From NCBI RefSeq assembly GCF_901709675.1, contig NC_051095.1, positions 19,432,456 to 19,496,455 of the forward strand: a stretch of 64,000 bases of DNA, given 5' to 3'. Made by a program: the position numbers and the translations under genes. Below the pieces are notes generated by a model, which was not told the origin of the DNA, ran no database searches, and was given only the letters and a program-made list of their open reading frames with translations. This document shows, in pieces, positions 10,901 to 21,800 of the stretch. The stretch comes from Syngnathus acus (taxonomy: Eukaryota; Chordata; Actinopteri; Syngnathiformes; Syngnathidae). Numbering within the stretch: the stretch's first letter is position 1; each line of letters begins with the position of its first letter.

Positions 10901-13900
10901 CCACCTCGGAGAAATGCTGCTCTGTGAGACGTAAAAACACAATTGATCAGATTTACAAGCGCATGATATGCAGTTGAAGCTCCAAATTGGAACCCAAGCC
11001 ACTCTGACAGCAAATGAATAAATGAAAAATGAGCAAATAAAAATCAAACTACTCATGCACAAAAAAACAAAGTCAAAGAGAAAGGAAAAATACTGAAAGC
11101 AGTTTTGCAATGAAGTTGCATTTCTGGCTCCTTATTTAAAGTGACTTTTTTTAATGCATTTTTGGTTGTTTTTAAGAAGATGAGGTGTATTTCTTCAATA
11201 TTGGTAGTACTGTGTTCTGTGGTCTACGTTGAAAATTCCATTTGTACACAAGTAGCTCACCGGCGTATGCGTGCGCCTGTCCAACAAGCTGCGTGCATGT
11301 GTGCACGTCTGCAAAGGCTCGGATACCCAAGCAGTTGGAAGGATGAAGCTCAGACTGCAGGAAGTCACAGCATGCCTGACGCACGTCCATCAGCTGGAGG
11401 AGGCTCGCTGCTGGCAGCAGAACCTGAAAAAAAAGAAAATCAAACAAATAAGAGCTCTCTTTCCACATGACGCAGAAAAATGCAGCATGTAGCTGTCATT
11501 GTGCTTCCTTTTCAGATTTTGTTTGTGTGGAGGTAGCACAAAATAGTGAATAGAATCCAAGGAGGAGCAAGAGGGCATCACAAACAACCACCAGACACTA
11601 ATTGCATGTTAAACAAGGCCAAGTAAATAGGACGGCTATCCACTAAACACATTAGTGATGGAGGTGCACTCGCGAATGAGGCGCGCAACTAACAGTGGGA
11701 GGATTTCCCGTCTCGCTCCATGAGCACACTTCCTGGACTAATAATGACAGGAAGTGTGCAGGCTGCGAAGACGTGATCGCACGTGCGTACACTGCTGGAA
11801 TGAAAAAAGAATTGGTGTGTTTTCAAGCTAAGAGGTTGAGGCTCTTTCATATGGAGCCAGCAAAATTTAAAAATAGTGGGTTCCCTGCACTAGGAAATTA
11901 CATATGCCAATCAAAAACATGATGGACAAGAACAGTTTACAAACTTTACACTGATGATGTTACTACCGTATTTTCTGCACCATAAGGCGCACTTAAAAGC
12001 GTTTCATTTTCTCTTTTGTATGGACCGAATTCCAAAATCGGTAAATGTTATTGTGTGGTTGCCGCCACACAGGGATGTAATGTATAGGCGTAATATGAAG
12101 ACCAGATGAACCAATCAGAGGACATTACATTTTACGTAGACCGGGGCGATAAACCAATCAGTTCACTGTACGACCTCACCTGTACATTGTCTTCAGTGAC
12201 TTCTATCTGAGCCGTGTAGATGTAGTCCACCAGCTTGGTGAGAGTGGGGCCATCCACCTCACCAATTTCTACTCGCTGGGCCTTACTCTCACTCATGTCG
12301 CCTACATGTGCACACACATGTACAGACATGTACACACACATATACACACACAAACAGGTAAACAAACACATGACCATCAAAGCATACAAACAGAAAGGAG
12401 AGAGTACCTGTGAACATGGCACAGAAGTAGGGGCTGGAGGCTGCCAAGACCACCCGGTGCGCCGCCACTGTTACATGTCCTGCAACCAGCTGGACATCAC
12501 AAAGCATTTTCTTCCTGATGGACACCCAGAGTTTTGTCTTTTATGGCAATGTCTCAAATTTGGTAGCAATAGGAATGAACTCTTAGGACCACTTTGTCTA
12601 TGAAGGACACCTGAAAAGGGTCAAAAGACCAATTCTGTGCAAATTAGCAATCTCACTGGTATGATTGAGACTTTTGTGGGTCTACTAATGATAGACAAGC
12701 CTTTTTTAAAAACTCAACTGAGCCTATTGAGCCTAAAACTGTAACTTCGGAGCAAGATTCCCTCCAGTCTCTTTTCAGGCATGGCATTTGTAAACTTTTT
12801 TTGTAGGTCTACTCATGATAGGCATGCAAAATAATTGCCTGATTTTATGTTGCCAAGTGAAACCGACGCTGACTCTATGGAGCTGACATAACTGTTCTGG
12901 TTTATTGTTGTCGCAATCAGATAGGCTAGGTTCACGCTGCAGGGAGTGATGCCCCAATTCCGATTTGTTTATGTTTTCGTTCGATTTCCAAAAACAATTG
13001 TGATGTCTAAGTGAACGGAACACATCAGTGATGAGACACACATGTGCACAAAGTATGACTTTGAGTGACACGTACAGTACAAAAGACAACATTATGTGTC
13101 AGTGTTTACGGAAGTAAGCAAAAAAAATCTGTTAAACTACTATTACAATATACATCCAAATACATTAATTTAATTTATAACCGTTCGTTTTTTATTGCCC
13201 GTGTAAAATCAACTTGCAACATGTGCAAACACACATGGTTAAAACAAAAGGGCTGCAACTTCATGGAGTAGATGACAACAATAACATACTTTCTAAGGTC
13301 ATTCATGAGCTGGAAGGCTTTCCTCATGTGCGTGTGGTTGAAAGTCAGCATTGTGCCATTTGCCGCCATGGACTCCTCTTCTTCTGGCTCGGCATGGCAC
13401 ATGGGATGCGATGGGACCTCCACACTGGGAACGCATGACACGACGGCTCTAGAACCAAGACACAGATTTATTTTATTTCCACAAAAATAGTTACCACAGG
13501 TGCTAATTTACTCAACTGCTGATGGGGAGAGTCATTTTCAAAAGGATGTTAGCAGTAATAGAGTCTATGTCAACTGAAAGAGGAATTTAAGAATTACGGC
13601 AGAAAGAAAACATGGAGGTAAACATTGCAGACTTCAGACTTTGTCTTTTTGCCCATGCGTTTTTGGGGCTTTTTGTAGTTCTAGCAATGCCTACCAAATT
13701 TGCTATGTATACTAACTGCAGGAGCGGAATTTACAAATTCGAATTGCGTGTATCACCCTAAAACGTTTGCTTGAAACCAAAATGGCAGACTTCCTGTCTT
13801 TTTGTGTATGGCTTCTTGAGACTTTTTTTCTTCTTGTACTAGTACTACTACTTTGTATTACTTTTTGGTGTATCTATGTACTCTTGATAAAAAATGTTTA

Positions 13901-15065
13901 CCAGATTTCATTTGAAGTTTAATTCAAGTAAATGTCCCTCAAAAGGATGCTTCAAAGCAAAATGGCTCACTTCCTTTCTCATTTCAGTATGGCTGCTTGA
14001 CATTTGTTTTTACTACTAAAAATTTCATCCATCCATCCATCCATTTTCTGTACCGCGTTCATCTAAGTGTAATGGGGGAGGATTTTTTAATTTGTGTGAA
14101 TGGAAAAAAATGACACAAATGCTCCAATAACGTTACAATAATGCTATTAGGCTACATTTAATTCAACATCCAACGCGGTTTCTGTTTTTGTTTGTTTGTA
14201 CAGAGTATAATGTGCAATGTAAGAAATAAGGCAATGTTAAAACAAAATTGACAAAATGCATATAAATACACCACGGGAGCACGGCATATGCACCAGTGCA
14301 AGCGACCAGAATGATACCACGTCTGCATCAATTTGAACCCGAAAAAACCGTTACCTTTGAAAATACTTACACATTGACTCACATCCTTAAGTTTGAGCCA
14401 CTGGCTTTCATTATTTGTCAATATTGAACGTGTTACCCAGTTGCTTATGGGTCCAATCCCAGTTGGGACACTTGACGTAATATTTTTGTTGGGGGGAAAA
14501 AAAAAAAGAAGCCTTTTTGTTTATCAAGTTGAGCAACGTTAGCTATTAGCACATTCACCTTTACTACACCCACAACCTTCATTATTTGTCAACATTGAAC
14601 GTGTTACAGTTGCTTATAGGTCCAATCCCAGTTGAGACACTGGACGTAATATTTTTGTTGAAAAATTGTCTTTTGGGGGGTCAAGTTGAGCAACGTTAGC
14701 GTTTAGCACATTTAACTTTACACAACCTGACAGGAATTGTCGATCGGCTTTTTAATGTTGGGCCGTGTCTAGAAAGGAGCGTTACGAGGCGACATGTGTC
14801 CGGAAACAAAAAGAAGTCACATTTGGGAGCAACTTACCACGTTAGCTCTCGTCATCATTATCATCATCAACAACAAAATGCTAGCTTATTAGTGGGAGGA
14901 TGGGGGCTTGTACCCCAAGCAGGAAGCGCGTTTTCTTTGTACCGCATGACATATGATTTGAGGACGTATTGTCAAAATGAGGTAATATTGGTGTTATTTG
15001 GAAAGACATAAACAAGTATGGAGGGGAATTATGGTAAGAACTCACCCCGGCGACACATCGTCCAT
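4965..15065 (-). CDS. klhl3: Kelch-like protein 3 (CUL3 adaptor), 15 coding exons
   Basis: This is a substrate adaptor of the CUL3-RING ubiquitin ligase. In mammals KLHL3 targets WNK kinases and so restrains the NCC salt transporter. Coding exons, 5' to 3': 15046-15065, 13290-13448, 12408-12514, 12180-12301, 11261-11423, 10812-10921, 10268-10381, 7216-7365, 7029-7146, 6538-6735, 6283-6384, 6076-6204, 5824-5964, 5592-5735, 4965-4993. All have GT/AG borders and compatible phases; total 1806 nt, 601 aa (human 587). BTB is about residues 58-160 ([34 protein letters not shown]), BACK about 165-270, and six kelch blades about 316-597 ([43 protein letters not shown]). MNMCRRNAG keeps the arginine equivalent to human R528, mutated in familial hyperkalaemic hypertension. 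The tail is GVAVIDKPF. The first 20-nt coding exon (MDDVSP) is inferred from the splice fit. klhl2 is the nearest alternative; the hnrnpa0 neighbour favours klhl3. Confidence 0.95.
8440..9605 (+). repeat. 251-bp tandem array, about 4.6 copies
   Basis: The phrase tgtaaacaatcgcgtttctc recurs at 8440, 8691, 8942, 9193 and 9444, exactly 251 bp apart. Units differ at only a few bases, which implies recent amplification or homogenisation. The array lies wholly inside the TIR element. Confidence 0.93.
9774..9960. repeat. Dispersed teleost repeat fragment
   Basis: The stretch begins caaagtcaaagtcagctttattgtcaa, continues with catatgtcaagacac and the sequence around cgaaattccgtttcc, and ends in an aataaataaa tail. 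I recognise it as a common dispersed fish repeat (LINE/SINE tail type). It is nested in the TIR element. Confidence 0.5.
11964..12120 (+). mobile_element. Truncated copy of the TACCGTATTTT TIR family
   Basis: It begins TACCGTATTTTCTGCACCAT and continues with aaggcgcacttaaaa, like the left end of the 8248-10100 element. No matching right end was found before the next klhl3 exon at 12180. The right limit is arbitrary. Confidence 0.5.
12520..13040. repeat. Dispersed repeat in klhl3 intron 2
   Basis: The segment carries phrases such as tggcaatgtctcaaatttgg, gggtcaaaagacc and gtctactcatgataggcatg. These echo the stretch at 13610-14030 in intron 1 and a short piece near 59505. It looks like an old interspersed fish repeat. 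Boundaries are not resolved. Confidence 0.35.
13610..14030. repeat. Degenerate internal repeat in klhl3 intron 1
   Basis: The pattern 'caaaatggc.gacttcctgtctttttg...tggcttcttgagac' appears three times in diverged form. It ends near a catccatccatccat run at 14027 that resembles the 3' tail of the L2-tailed SINE found at 41535. Confidence 0.4.
14407..14748 (+). repeat. 171-bp tandem duplication in klhl3 intron 1
   Basis: ttcattatttgtcaa starts at 14407 and again at 14578. Both copies continue through ttgaacgtgttac, tccaatcccagttg, gacgtaatatttttgttg and caagttgagcaacgttagc. It lies about 300 bp upstream (plus-strand sense) of the klhl3 start exon. No coding content. Confidence 0.8.
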
Positions 15066-16842
15066 CCTGGCGGAGTCCCCAAATGCAACACCGCGGGAGC
15101 ACAGCTGCCCACGGACACAGAGATCGTCTATTCCAGTTTTGTGACCACTCTGGCCACTTTTTTTTCTCTTTTCTTTATTTATTACGTACGCTGAATTCCG
15201 TTACATATCCAAAGACAAATTGAGTCAAAAATATATTGTACATATATATACATTTTTCGAAAATTACATGAATTATGTCCAAACCACATCACTTACTCAA
15301 TAAATAACAGTTAACATACTAATTACTGATTTTTCATCGTAGTGTTGCATATTGGTCACAAATTGTTGATGGCACAAACAAAAGCAAGAGTACTTGCGAC
15401 TTGAAAATCATGTACAATCTTTTAGATTAGCAATTTACTTTTGTATGATTTTCTTTACGAAATTGATAACCGTAGTTTGTGCCCTAAAAATAGCTTCATT
15501 GGCAAGTAAATAGCTACATAAAGTCCAATAGCATTAGCATGTGAAATAGGTGATGACATTGTCGATTTATCTGGGGAAATAGGACGTGATATTCCACTGA
15601 ACCTATTATTTCAGGATTGTTGATCTTTTACATTAGTTAGTTAAATTTGCACTTAAATGTCAGTTATTTTGACTTTACTATTTTAATTTAAACTCATGCT
15701 ACTATGGGTTTTAATTTCCAAATAGTAGACTCCATTTTTTTTTAATGTGATGACATGCATTGACTGATTTTGACTGCAACACAATTAAATTTGCCAATTT
15801 GCTTACAATTCCAAACTATTTGGTATGTCAAGGCATAATGAATGCTGGAATTGAGACTGCAGCAGAGAAAAGTGCAATTTCTTTCCATTTTGTTTCCAAC
15901 TCAAATGAGCACGTTTTAAAATAGTGAACTTTGGATTTTATACACTTTACTTGAGATATCATTGACAATGACATTTAATAATTTTGGACAAACTGACTCG
16001 CACTTTTTGTATGCAAGTTAGGTAAATGTTCGAGAATCAAAGCACGTTACCACTAAAACATTCTAGTTTGTTGAGGTGGGCCTACTTTCCCAATACCTCG
16101 AGTTCTGCTCTTAACTCTAGAAAATAATTGCCACCTGTAACACTTAGTGGTCACCCCCAAAATATTCTTCTTAATTGGCCGAAGGGGTTTTATACAATCA
16201 ACCAATCTCCATCTCAAAAATGGCGATCGATAAAAAGGGAGATGCTGCCCCCTGGGCGGCACTAGTTAAATAGCACCCTTTAGAAAATGTACCTTAAAAA
16301 CGTTGAGATTTTCCGAACATTAAAAACTTTAATAAAACCAAACATATGTATGTGCTAAACAGGATTTCAGAACAGTTTTAATCTAAACAAACATTAAATC
16401 AAAGCTGACAGGGGGGGGAAGGGTTTGTCTGCTTCAGAGGGAAGAAACACAAAGTCAAGCGATTCAACTGTCACGCTGCCTACAAGTCGACATAAAAACC
16501 CTGAGAGAACTCAGGAAAGAAAACCAAAAACAATCAGACGCAAGAAAAAGTGACAAACGTGTCCGTAATCACACAGAGCGAATGACAATGTTTCATCAAT
16601 AATTCACAATTCTGTTGTAGTAGTAGCGTCCGTGAAGAGGAACACGATGGACGGGGAGGAGGTTAATGGTGGGTAGACTCATTCATTCGTCGGGGGGGAT
16701 GGACACTTCTCCCAAACTCAGAAGAGGAGAACCCCCCTTACCCACCGCCTCCGTGGTGGTATGTATTCAAGTTCTCTGGAAGTCTGAACCCCCTTTTCAC
16801 CCCCACTCCACTCCCGTGACCGTATCAAAAGTGGAGGGAACT
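15066..16842. other. klhl3 5' flank and hnrnpa0l 3' flank; no gene seen
   Basis: The first about 60 bases past the klhl3 ATG are the probable 5' UTR and promoter side (minus strand). The AT-rich middle (15160-16300) shows no gene or clear repeat. 16330-16842 adjoins the hnrnpa0l stop codon and is the probable 3' UTR. Confidence 0.4.
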
Positions 16843-17781
16843 TTAATAGCCGCCTCCGTAGCCGCCTCCTCCTCCTCCTCCTCCCCGGCTATAGCCGCCT
16901 CTGCTGTACGGGGCACCGCTCCGAAATGAGGTATAGCTTCCCCCTTTCATGGCGCCGTAGCCGCTTGCCCCTTTCATGGCGCCGTAGCCGGAGTGCTGCT
17001 GTCCGTAGCCCTCCCCGAAGTCCCCGTTGCTATACCCGCCACTCATGCCGCTGTCGTAGTCTTCGTAGCCCCCACCGTAGCCTCCAGAACTATAGCCGCC
17101 GCCGTAGCTTCCTCCACCGTAACCGCCGCCGCCACCTCCGTAGCTCCCGCCGTAGCTGCTCGAGCCGTAACCGCCTCCTCTTCCTCCGCCGTAATTCGAC
17201 ATTGCTCTGCCGCGACCGCGGCCACCGCCACCTCGACCTCCGCCGGACATCTCCTGCTTGCTCATGGCCTTCTTCACCTCCACCTTAGTGCCGCTGATAG
17301 TGTGGAACTTGGTGAGCGCAGCCTTGGAGGCAGACTCGCTGTCCTCGAAGAAGACAAAGCCGAAGCCCCGCTTCCTACCGCTCAGCTTGTCGGTGATGAT
17401 TTCGGCCTTCTCCACCGCGCCGTACTGAGCGAAGTAGTCGCTGAGGTTCTCGGACTCCAGATGATCCTTGACACCACCAACAAATATCTTTTTGACGTTG
17501 GACGACGCGTCTGTGTTGCTTGCCTCCTCCCGGGCCACGGCCCACTTGAGCTCCACGTTGCGGCCGTCAACGACATGTGGCCTGGACGCCATTGCTGCGT
17601 CGGCCTCCTCCGCTGTTGTGTAGGTTATGAAGCCAAAGCAGCGCGAGCGACCTAGCATCTGGTTCATGACCACCACGCAGTCGCTGAGGGTGCCGAATTG
17701 CTCGAAATAGCCACGGAGGCCATCGTCCGTCGTCTCCACGTTCAGACCTCCGACAAAAAGCTTTGTAAGTTTGGACGACAT
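16843..17781 (-). CDS. hnrnpa0l: hnRNP A0-like RNA-binding protein, intronless, diverged copy
   Basis: This is a nuclear pre-mRNA and mRNA-binding protein of the hnRNP A/B group, 312 aa (human HNRNPA0 305 aa), single exon as in mammals. RRM1 is about residues 6-80 (RNP2 LFVGGL, RNP1 RCFGFITY). RRM2 is about 97-172 (RNP2 IFVGGV, RNP1 RGFGFVFF). A Gly/Tyr/Ser-rich tail follows, with RGGGGRGRGR RNA-binding boxes and a YGAMKG repeat. I start at 17781 (MSSKLTKLFVGG), because this aligns with the start of the tandem paralogue. An in-frame ATG at 17814 would add 11 unconserved residues. Odd feature: the residues matching the human RAVS phosphosite read WAVA, so the Ser and basic residue are lost. 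The symbol is by similarity to the fish 'A0-like' gene; paralogue naming is uncertain. Confidence 0.9.
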   Translation of the reverse strand: MSSKLTKLFVGGLNVETTDDGLRGYFEQFGTLSDCVVVMNQMLGRSRCFGFITYTTAEEADAAMASRPHVVDGRNVELKWAVAREEASNTDASSNVKKIFVGGVKDHLESENLSDYFAQYGAVEKAEIITDKLSGRKRGFGFVFFEDSESASKAALTKFHTISGTKVEVKKAMSKQEMSGGGRGGGGRGRGRAMSNYGGGRGGGYGSSSYGGSYGGGGGGYGGGSYGGGYSSGGYGGGYEDYDSGMSGGYSNGDFGEGYGQQHSGYGAMKGASGYGAMKGGSYTSFRSGAPYSRGGYSRGGGGGGGGYGGGY

Positions 17782-17814
17782 GACTAGATTCGAGCTAGGG
17801 AAGGTGCGACACAC

Positions 17815-17960
17815 CGTCCCTCTCCTTCTTCAATGAGCGACGAGCGGGGCGGGACGTTTCGACTCGCGCTTTCATAAAACGTTGCGGTTGCTGATTGGTC
17901 AGTTTGAAAACTGGCGACACCTCTACCGCGGTGATGAGCCAATCACGTTCCGTGAGACTT
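17815..17960 (-). promoter_or_regulatory. Probable hnrnpa0l promoter: GC box and CCAAT boxes
   Basis: Upstream of the start codon is a GC-rich, CpG-bearing stretch. It holds a GC box (ggggcggg at 17836) and two CCAAT motifs, gattgg near 17892 (minus-strand CCAAT) and ccaatc near 17939. No TATA box is evident. This is inference from motif content. Confidence 0.45.
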
Positions 17961-18640
17961 TGCTTGGCGTCGCAAAAGATGTGGGAGCGCGAGTTCTTAG
18001 CAGCCTCGATTATTTCAATGCCTTTACGTAGCGCAAATGTTGCTGCTGTACACTCATCTATCATTTAGTCGTACATTAGGTTCCCACTTAGAATTAAAAG
18101 TGTCCATTCGTTCACGTTACGTCATGAGCACCAATTCATTTTTTAATTTCAAAGGTTTTACAAAGGGGAATCAGAATTGGGTTTAATACAATTACTACAG
18201 TTACATTTCCTTTTGGTATCTTACCGTTATTTCATTTCCAGTGTAACTTCACATTTATTCTAATCCCAAAATAATGGTATAGCCCATGTATGACATGGTG
18301 CAACCTGCTACACAACAAAGATATATAAGCAAGTACGATACGAAATGTAGACTTTCCATGTTCACATTGCACTTGGAAAACTTGCATTTCAGACATCACA
18401 TCTCCAGATTTGTAGCCCTAAAGCAATATAACAGAACAGCAACATACTCCTTGTGTAAATAACTGACATAAGGACATCAATGTATTGGTCATAATTTATT
18501 CTCAGATATATAAAAAAGATTGTCATTAAAAGAAGATTGTTATGATGTCGAATCTCCTTGAGCACCACAATCTGTAATACAAACAACGACACGATTAAAG
18601 CTTTTAGCACAACGGTTGTCTTTGATCTGGCAAAGCACCA

Positions 18641-18757
18641 CTAGTTAAGTCCCGAGATCACCTGAGAAGACTGCACCATGCACCAGCCGGCTCTGCTCCG
18701 CACCGGCACATTAGGGGGGTCTTTTGCCTTCTCCTTTGCCCAGGTTACCATTGCAAC
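18641..18757 (-). CDS. Unassigned exon-like ORF with strong splice acceptor
   Basis: On the minus strand a long pyrimidine tract (tctctcttttcccccc, then ctccag) at 18758-18795 is followed by a 38-codon open frame ending in TAG at 18641. It begins VAMVTWAKEKAKDPPNVPV and ends QVISGLN. It has the shape of a terminal coding exon, but I do not recognise the peptide and see no upstream partner exon. It lies between the two hnrnpa0 genes. It could be a 3' exon of a non-coding or alternative transcript, or chance. Confidence 0.25.
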   Translation of the reverse strand, partial: VAMVTWAKEKAKDPPNVPVRSRAGWCMVQSSQVISGLN

Positions 18758-18799
18758 CTGGAGGGGGGGGAAAAGAGAGAGAAAGCAAATGAGATTGTG

Positions 18800-20158
18800 T
18801 GCAAATAGACTTTTCGGCAGGAGACACCAGAACACCACCACTTTTGTTGCCAGTTAGTTTTTAAATGGTGGGAAAATTTGAATCCCCTCCTCCCAAGTCA
18901 TTAAAAACCTAATGAAATCCCGACCCACCCCCAATGGCGTTTTACATAAGGATTAGCTAGGATTTAAGATGGTATAATATTCTTCCATACATGGTTGACC
19001 AACACAGAGATAAGATAGGTTGTTTTTACATACCTAGTTGGCTGGATGTTGATATCCTAAAGAGATATTTCAGACTCCTATCACAACCGACCCCAGGTAA
19101 TCAACAGGGTCCTGACGTAGCCTACAAACAAACCGCTACGGCTATTTTGGCTGGGATATCCTACTGGAATACGTGTAAGAACACCTAAATGTAGGGATAA
19201 TCAACAGGAATGAGCAAAAATGATGTGTCCACATAAGATAGTAAATATATATTCATAAATGCGATATGGTTCATTAGTCACATTTAAGTAAGAACATGGT
19301 CAAACCCTACATAGCCTACATGCATTGGCTGTGGGCAGACGTGTATTTTTGAAATACACCCACCTGACTTTAAAACTGGGAAAAGAGGCCCCGTGTAACT
19401 ACAAAGCTGACCTGTGGATAAACTTGATTAATGAGTAAAGTAAAACTAAGCTATGTGGTGTAACCTTTTATTTAAGAATGAACATACAGAATAAGTTTCT
19501 TCAAACAGTAATGAATTGTTTTCTGAAGAACATGAAAGTACACAGCATACATTTGGATATTGCTCTACAGGCTGAATGGGAGGAATAACAAATCGACGCA
19601 AAATAGCCGCTGAGACGCCAGCTAGAATGAATGCGTGGTCGGTTTTAGAGCATAAAGAGAGAGGGGGGGGGCTAAACAAAAGCAGTGCGTCTCCCGCCAT
19701 CTTTACTGGGGGAAAACGTGAGTCTAGTCACAAAATGGCCTTGTGACAACGGTTAAAAAAAATATTTAACAGATCAGAATTTGCTCACGCCAACACTGGA
19801 AACAAAAAAAATGCATCTAAAATATTAAAATAATCATAATAAAACAAGCCTACATTCAGCTTTTAACAAAGGGTGAACGCAAAAGGGTCTAATTGTTTAG
19901 ACGTCAGCTACACGAGTAGTACATACAAAATGGTGATAATCTGTATTTTATATATTGTATGTATTTTAAGTGTCCTAATTTGTTTTAATTTGGTATTTTT
20001 TGGGAAGTGACCTTCCTACCTGTGACGGGGCTTTGAGGTCTTCATTTTGTTTGGGGGTGGGGGATGACCCCCTCCACCATTAGTGAGTTTTGACTTTTGA
20101 CGTCCAAATCCACGGCTGGAGGTACGGTCTGGAGGGATGTTCGGATGACTTGTCTGGT
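18800..20158. other. hnrnpa0 3' flank; no gene seen
   Basis: The part next to the hnrnpa0 stop codon (about 19470-20158) is the probable 3' UTR. A minus-strand AATAAA lies at about 19468. The rest has no recognisable gene. Confidence 0.4.
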
Positions 20159-21049
20159 CTAGTAGCCGCTGTAGCCCCCCCTGGGGTAGCCGCCACCGCC
20201 GCCGCGTGAGTAGGGGGCTGGGTTCCGCTGGCCGCCGAAGGGTCCCTTCATAGGACCGTAGCCAGAGGATTGTTGGCCGTAGCCGCTGCCGAAGTCGCTG
20301 TAGCCGTTGCCGCCACCGTAGCCGCCCTGGTCGCCGTAGCCACCCCCGTAATGTCCGCCGTAGCCCCCGTAGCCTCCGCCGCTGTTGTAGCCTCCACCGC
20401 CATTTCCGTAGCTGTAGTTTCCGCCATAGTCTCTACTGCCGTAGCCATTTTGGTTAGCCCGCATGCCTCGGCCGCCTCTTCCTCTCGGGGACATGCCGCC
20501 CCTGTTGGCCGCTTGCATCTCCTGCTTGGTGAGAGCCTTCTTTACCTCCACTTTGTGTCCGTTGATGGTGTGGAACTTAATCACGACGGCCTTGTCGGCG
20601 GCGTCGTGGTCGTTGAAGTACACGAAGCCGAAGCCCCTCTTCTTCCCAGTGTCCTTCTCGGAGATTACCTCCGACTTCTCGATTTCGCCATACTGGGAGA
20701 AATACTCGCTGAGGTGTTCCTCTTCGATGTCGTCTTTCAGTCCACCCACGAAGATTTTTTTCACCTTGGCGAGAGCTTCAGGTTTGTTGGCATCCTCTCG
20801 CGACATGGCCCGCTTCACCTCGACTGTGTTGCCGTCGACGGTGTGCGGCCTAGCGTTCATAGCTGCGTCGGCCTCCTCCGGCGTCGAGTAGGTGACGAAG
20901 CCGAAGCAGCGGGAGCGTTGGAGCTGCTTGTTGACCACCACCACGCAGTCGGTGAGCGAGCCGTACTGCTCAAAGTGTTTGCGAAGCCCGTCGTCGTCGG
21001 TGTCAACGTTGAGGCCGCCGACAAACAGTTTACATAGCTGGTCAGACAT
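20159..21049 (-). CDS. hnrnpa0: hnRNP A0, intronless, conserved copy
   Basis: RNA-binding protein that in mammals binds AU-rich 3' UTRs and responds to p38/MAPKAP-K2 signalling. It has 296 aa in a single exon. RRM1 is about residues 6-80 (RNP2 LFVGGL, RNP1 RCFGFVTY). RRM2 is about 98-173 (RNP2 IFVGGL, RNP1 RGFGFVYF). The Gly-rich tail contains [11 protein letters not shown] and the SSYGPMK box, like human ...[17 protein letters not shown] keeps the MAPKAP-K2 site (Ser83 here, Ser84 in human). The start ATG is at 21049. A TATA-like box lies about 95 nt upstream. The tandem neighbour at 16843 is a diverged paralogue in the same orientation. Confidence 0.95.
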   Translation of the reverse strand: MSDQLCKLFVGGLNVDTDDDGLRKHFEQYGSLTDCVVVVNKQLQRSRCFGFVTYSTPEEADAAMNARPHTVDGNTVEVKRAMSREDANKPEALAKVKKIFVGGLKDDIEEEHLSEYFSQYGEIEKSEVISEKDTGKKRGFGFVYFNDHDAADKAVVIKFHTINGHKVEVKKALTKQEMQAANRGGMSPRGRGGRGMRANQNGYGSRDYGGNYSYGNGGGGYNSGGGYGGYGGHYGGGYGDQGGYGGGNGYSDFGSGYGQQSSGYGPMKGPFGGQRNPAPYSRGGGGGYPRGGYSGY

Positions 21050-21143
21050 GTTTCAAAATGGAGATTTACTATTACCGCGGAAGAATTGCTAGCCACGGTG
21101 CCTCAAATCTCAAAATGGTGGACGGGGTAACCAACGCAGTTAC

Positions 21144-21150
21144 ATTTATA
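21144..21150 (-). promoter_or_regulatory. TATA-like box of hnrnpa0
   Basis: On the minus strand this reads TATAAAT, 95 nt upstream of the hnrnpa0 ATG. That would give a short 5' UTR of roughly 60-70 nt. Position and sequence fit; function is inferred. Confidence 0.45.
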
Positions 21151-21399
21151 TTGAAGCACCAGTTACGTCACGCACGCTTCGACTTGGGTACCGCCCTATT
21201 TCCGTTTTTATTTTGTTGTTAAAGTCAACGTGCCCTTTAAAGATGATTAAAGGTACCTCGATGAATTGCCTTTATGATGTTTTTTTTTTTTTTTTTTAAA
21301 GAACTATCGTATGACATTTTCAAAAGTCAACTTAAATTGATTGGCTATTTAAGTAAAGAGATAACCTTTCTTCATTTTGACATTCTAGTTTAGCTGACC

Positions 21400-21800
21400 T
21401 GGTCTAGAAACCATAATTTGCAACTTTAACCATAGCTTGAAAACCATAACTTCAGAGCCTAAAGCTTTTCACTCAATCTTGAAACTGCAATTTGAAACTC
21501 TTCCCAACTCTGACATGAAATAATAAATTGACACTCTAAGGATTGTTTGTAACCTTAACTACACCCTACCTCTTGGCTGAAACCATCTCCCAGTCTTCAA
21601 GCCTTTATTTGAAACCCTAACTGTCTTTAAATCTTAATTTGAAGTCTTAACCTTGCATTGAATTTAAATCATATTTCACAACCCTCGTTTGAAAAGCTAA
21701 CCCTGGCTAGAAACTGTACCCCTTATTTGCAATCCTAATTTGCTCTTATAAGACTGGGCTTGAAACACTAACCAAAATCTTATTTTAAAAAATTAACCCT
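21400..21800 (+). repeat. Degenerate TTGAAAC-CCTAA array A
   Basis: Short degenerate monomers of about 14 bp (cttgaaac..ctaa) are strung together on the plus strand, for example atttgaaaccctaactg and gcttgaaacactaacc. This is the most decayed of the six arrays of this type in the window. It is intergenic, between hnrnpa0 and maea. Confidence 0.7.

Noticed and set aside
16993-17655. 220-codon plus-strand ORF opposite hnrnpa0l (also 20270-21037)
   Set aside because: Antisense shadows of the two RRM-coding genes created by their high GC third positions; the minus-strand proteins are clear hnRNP A0 family members.
17782-17814. Upstream ATG adding MCRTFPSSNLV to hnrnpa0l
   Set aside because: The extra residues are absent from the paralogue and from human HNRNPA0, so the ATG at 17781 is the better start.
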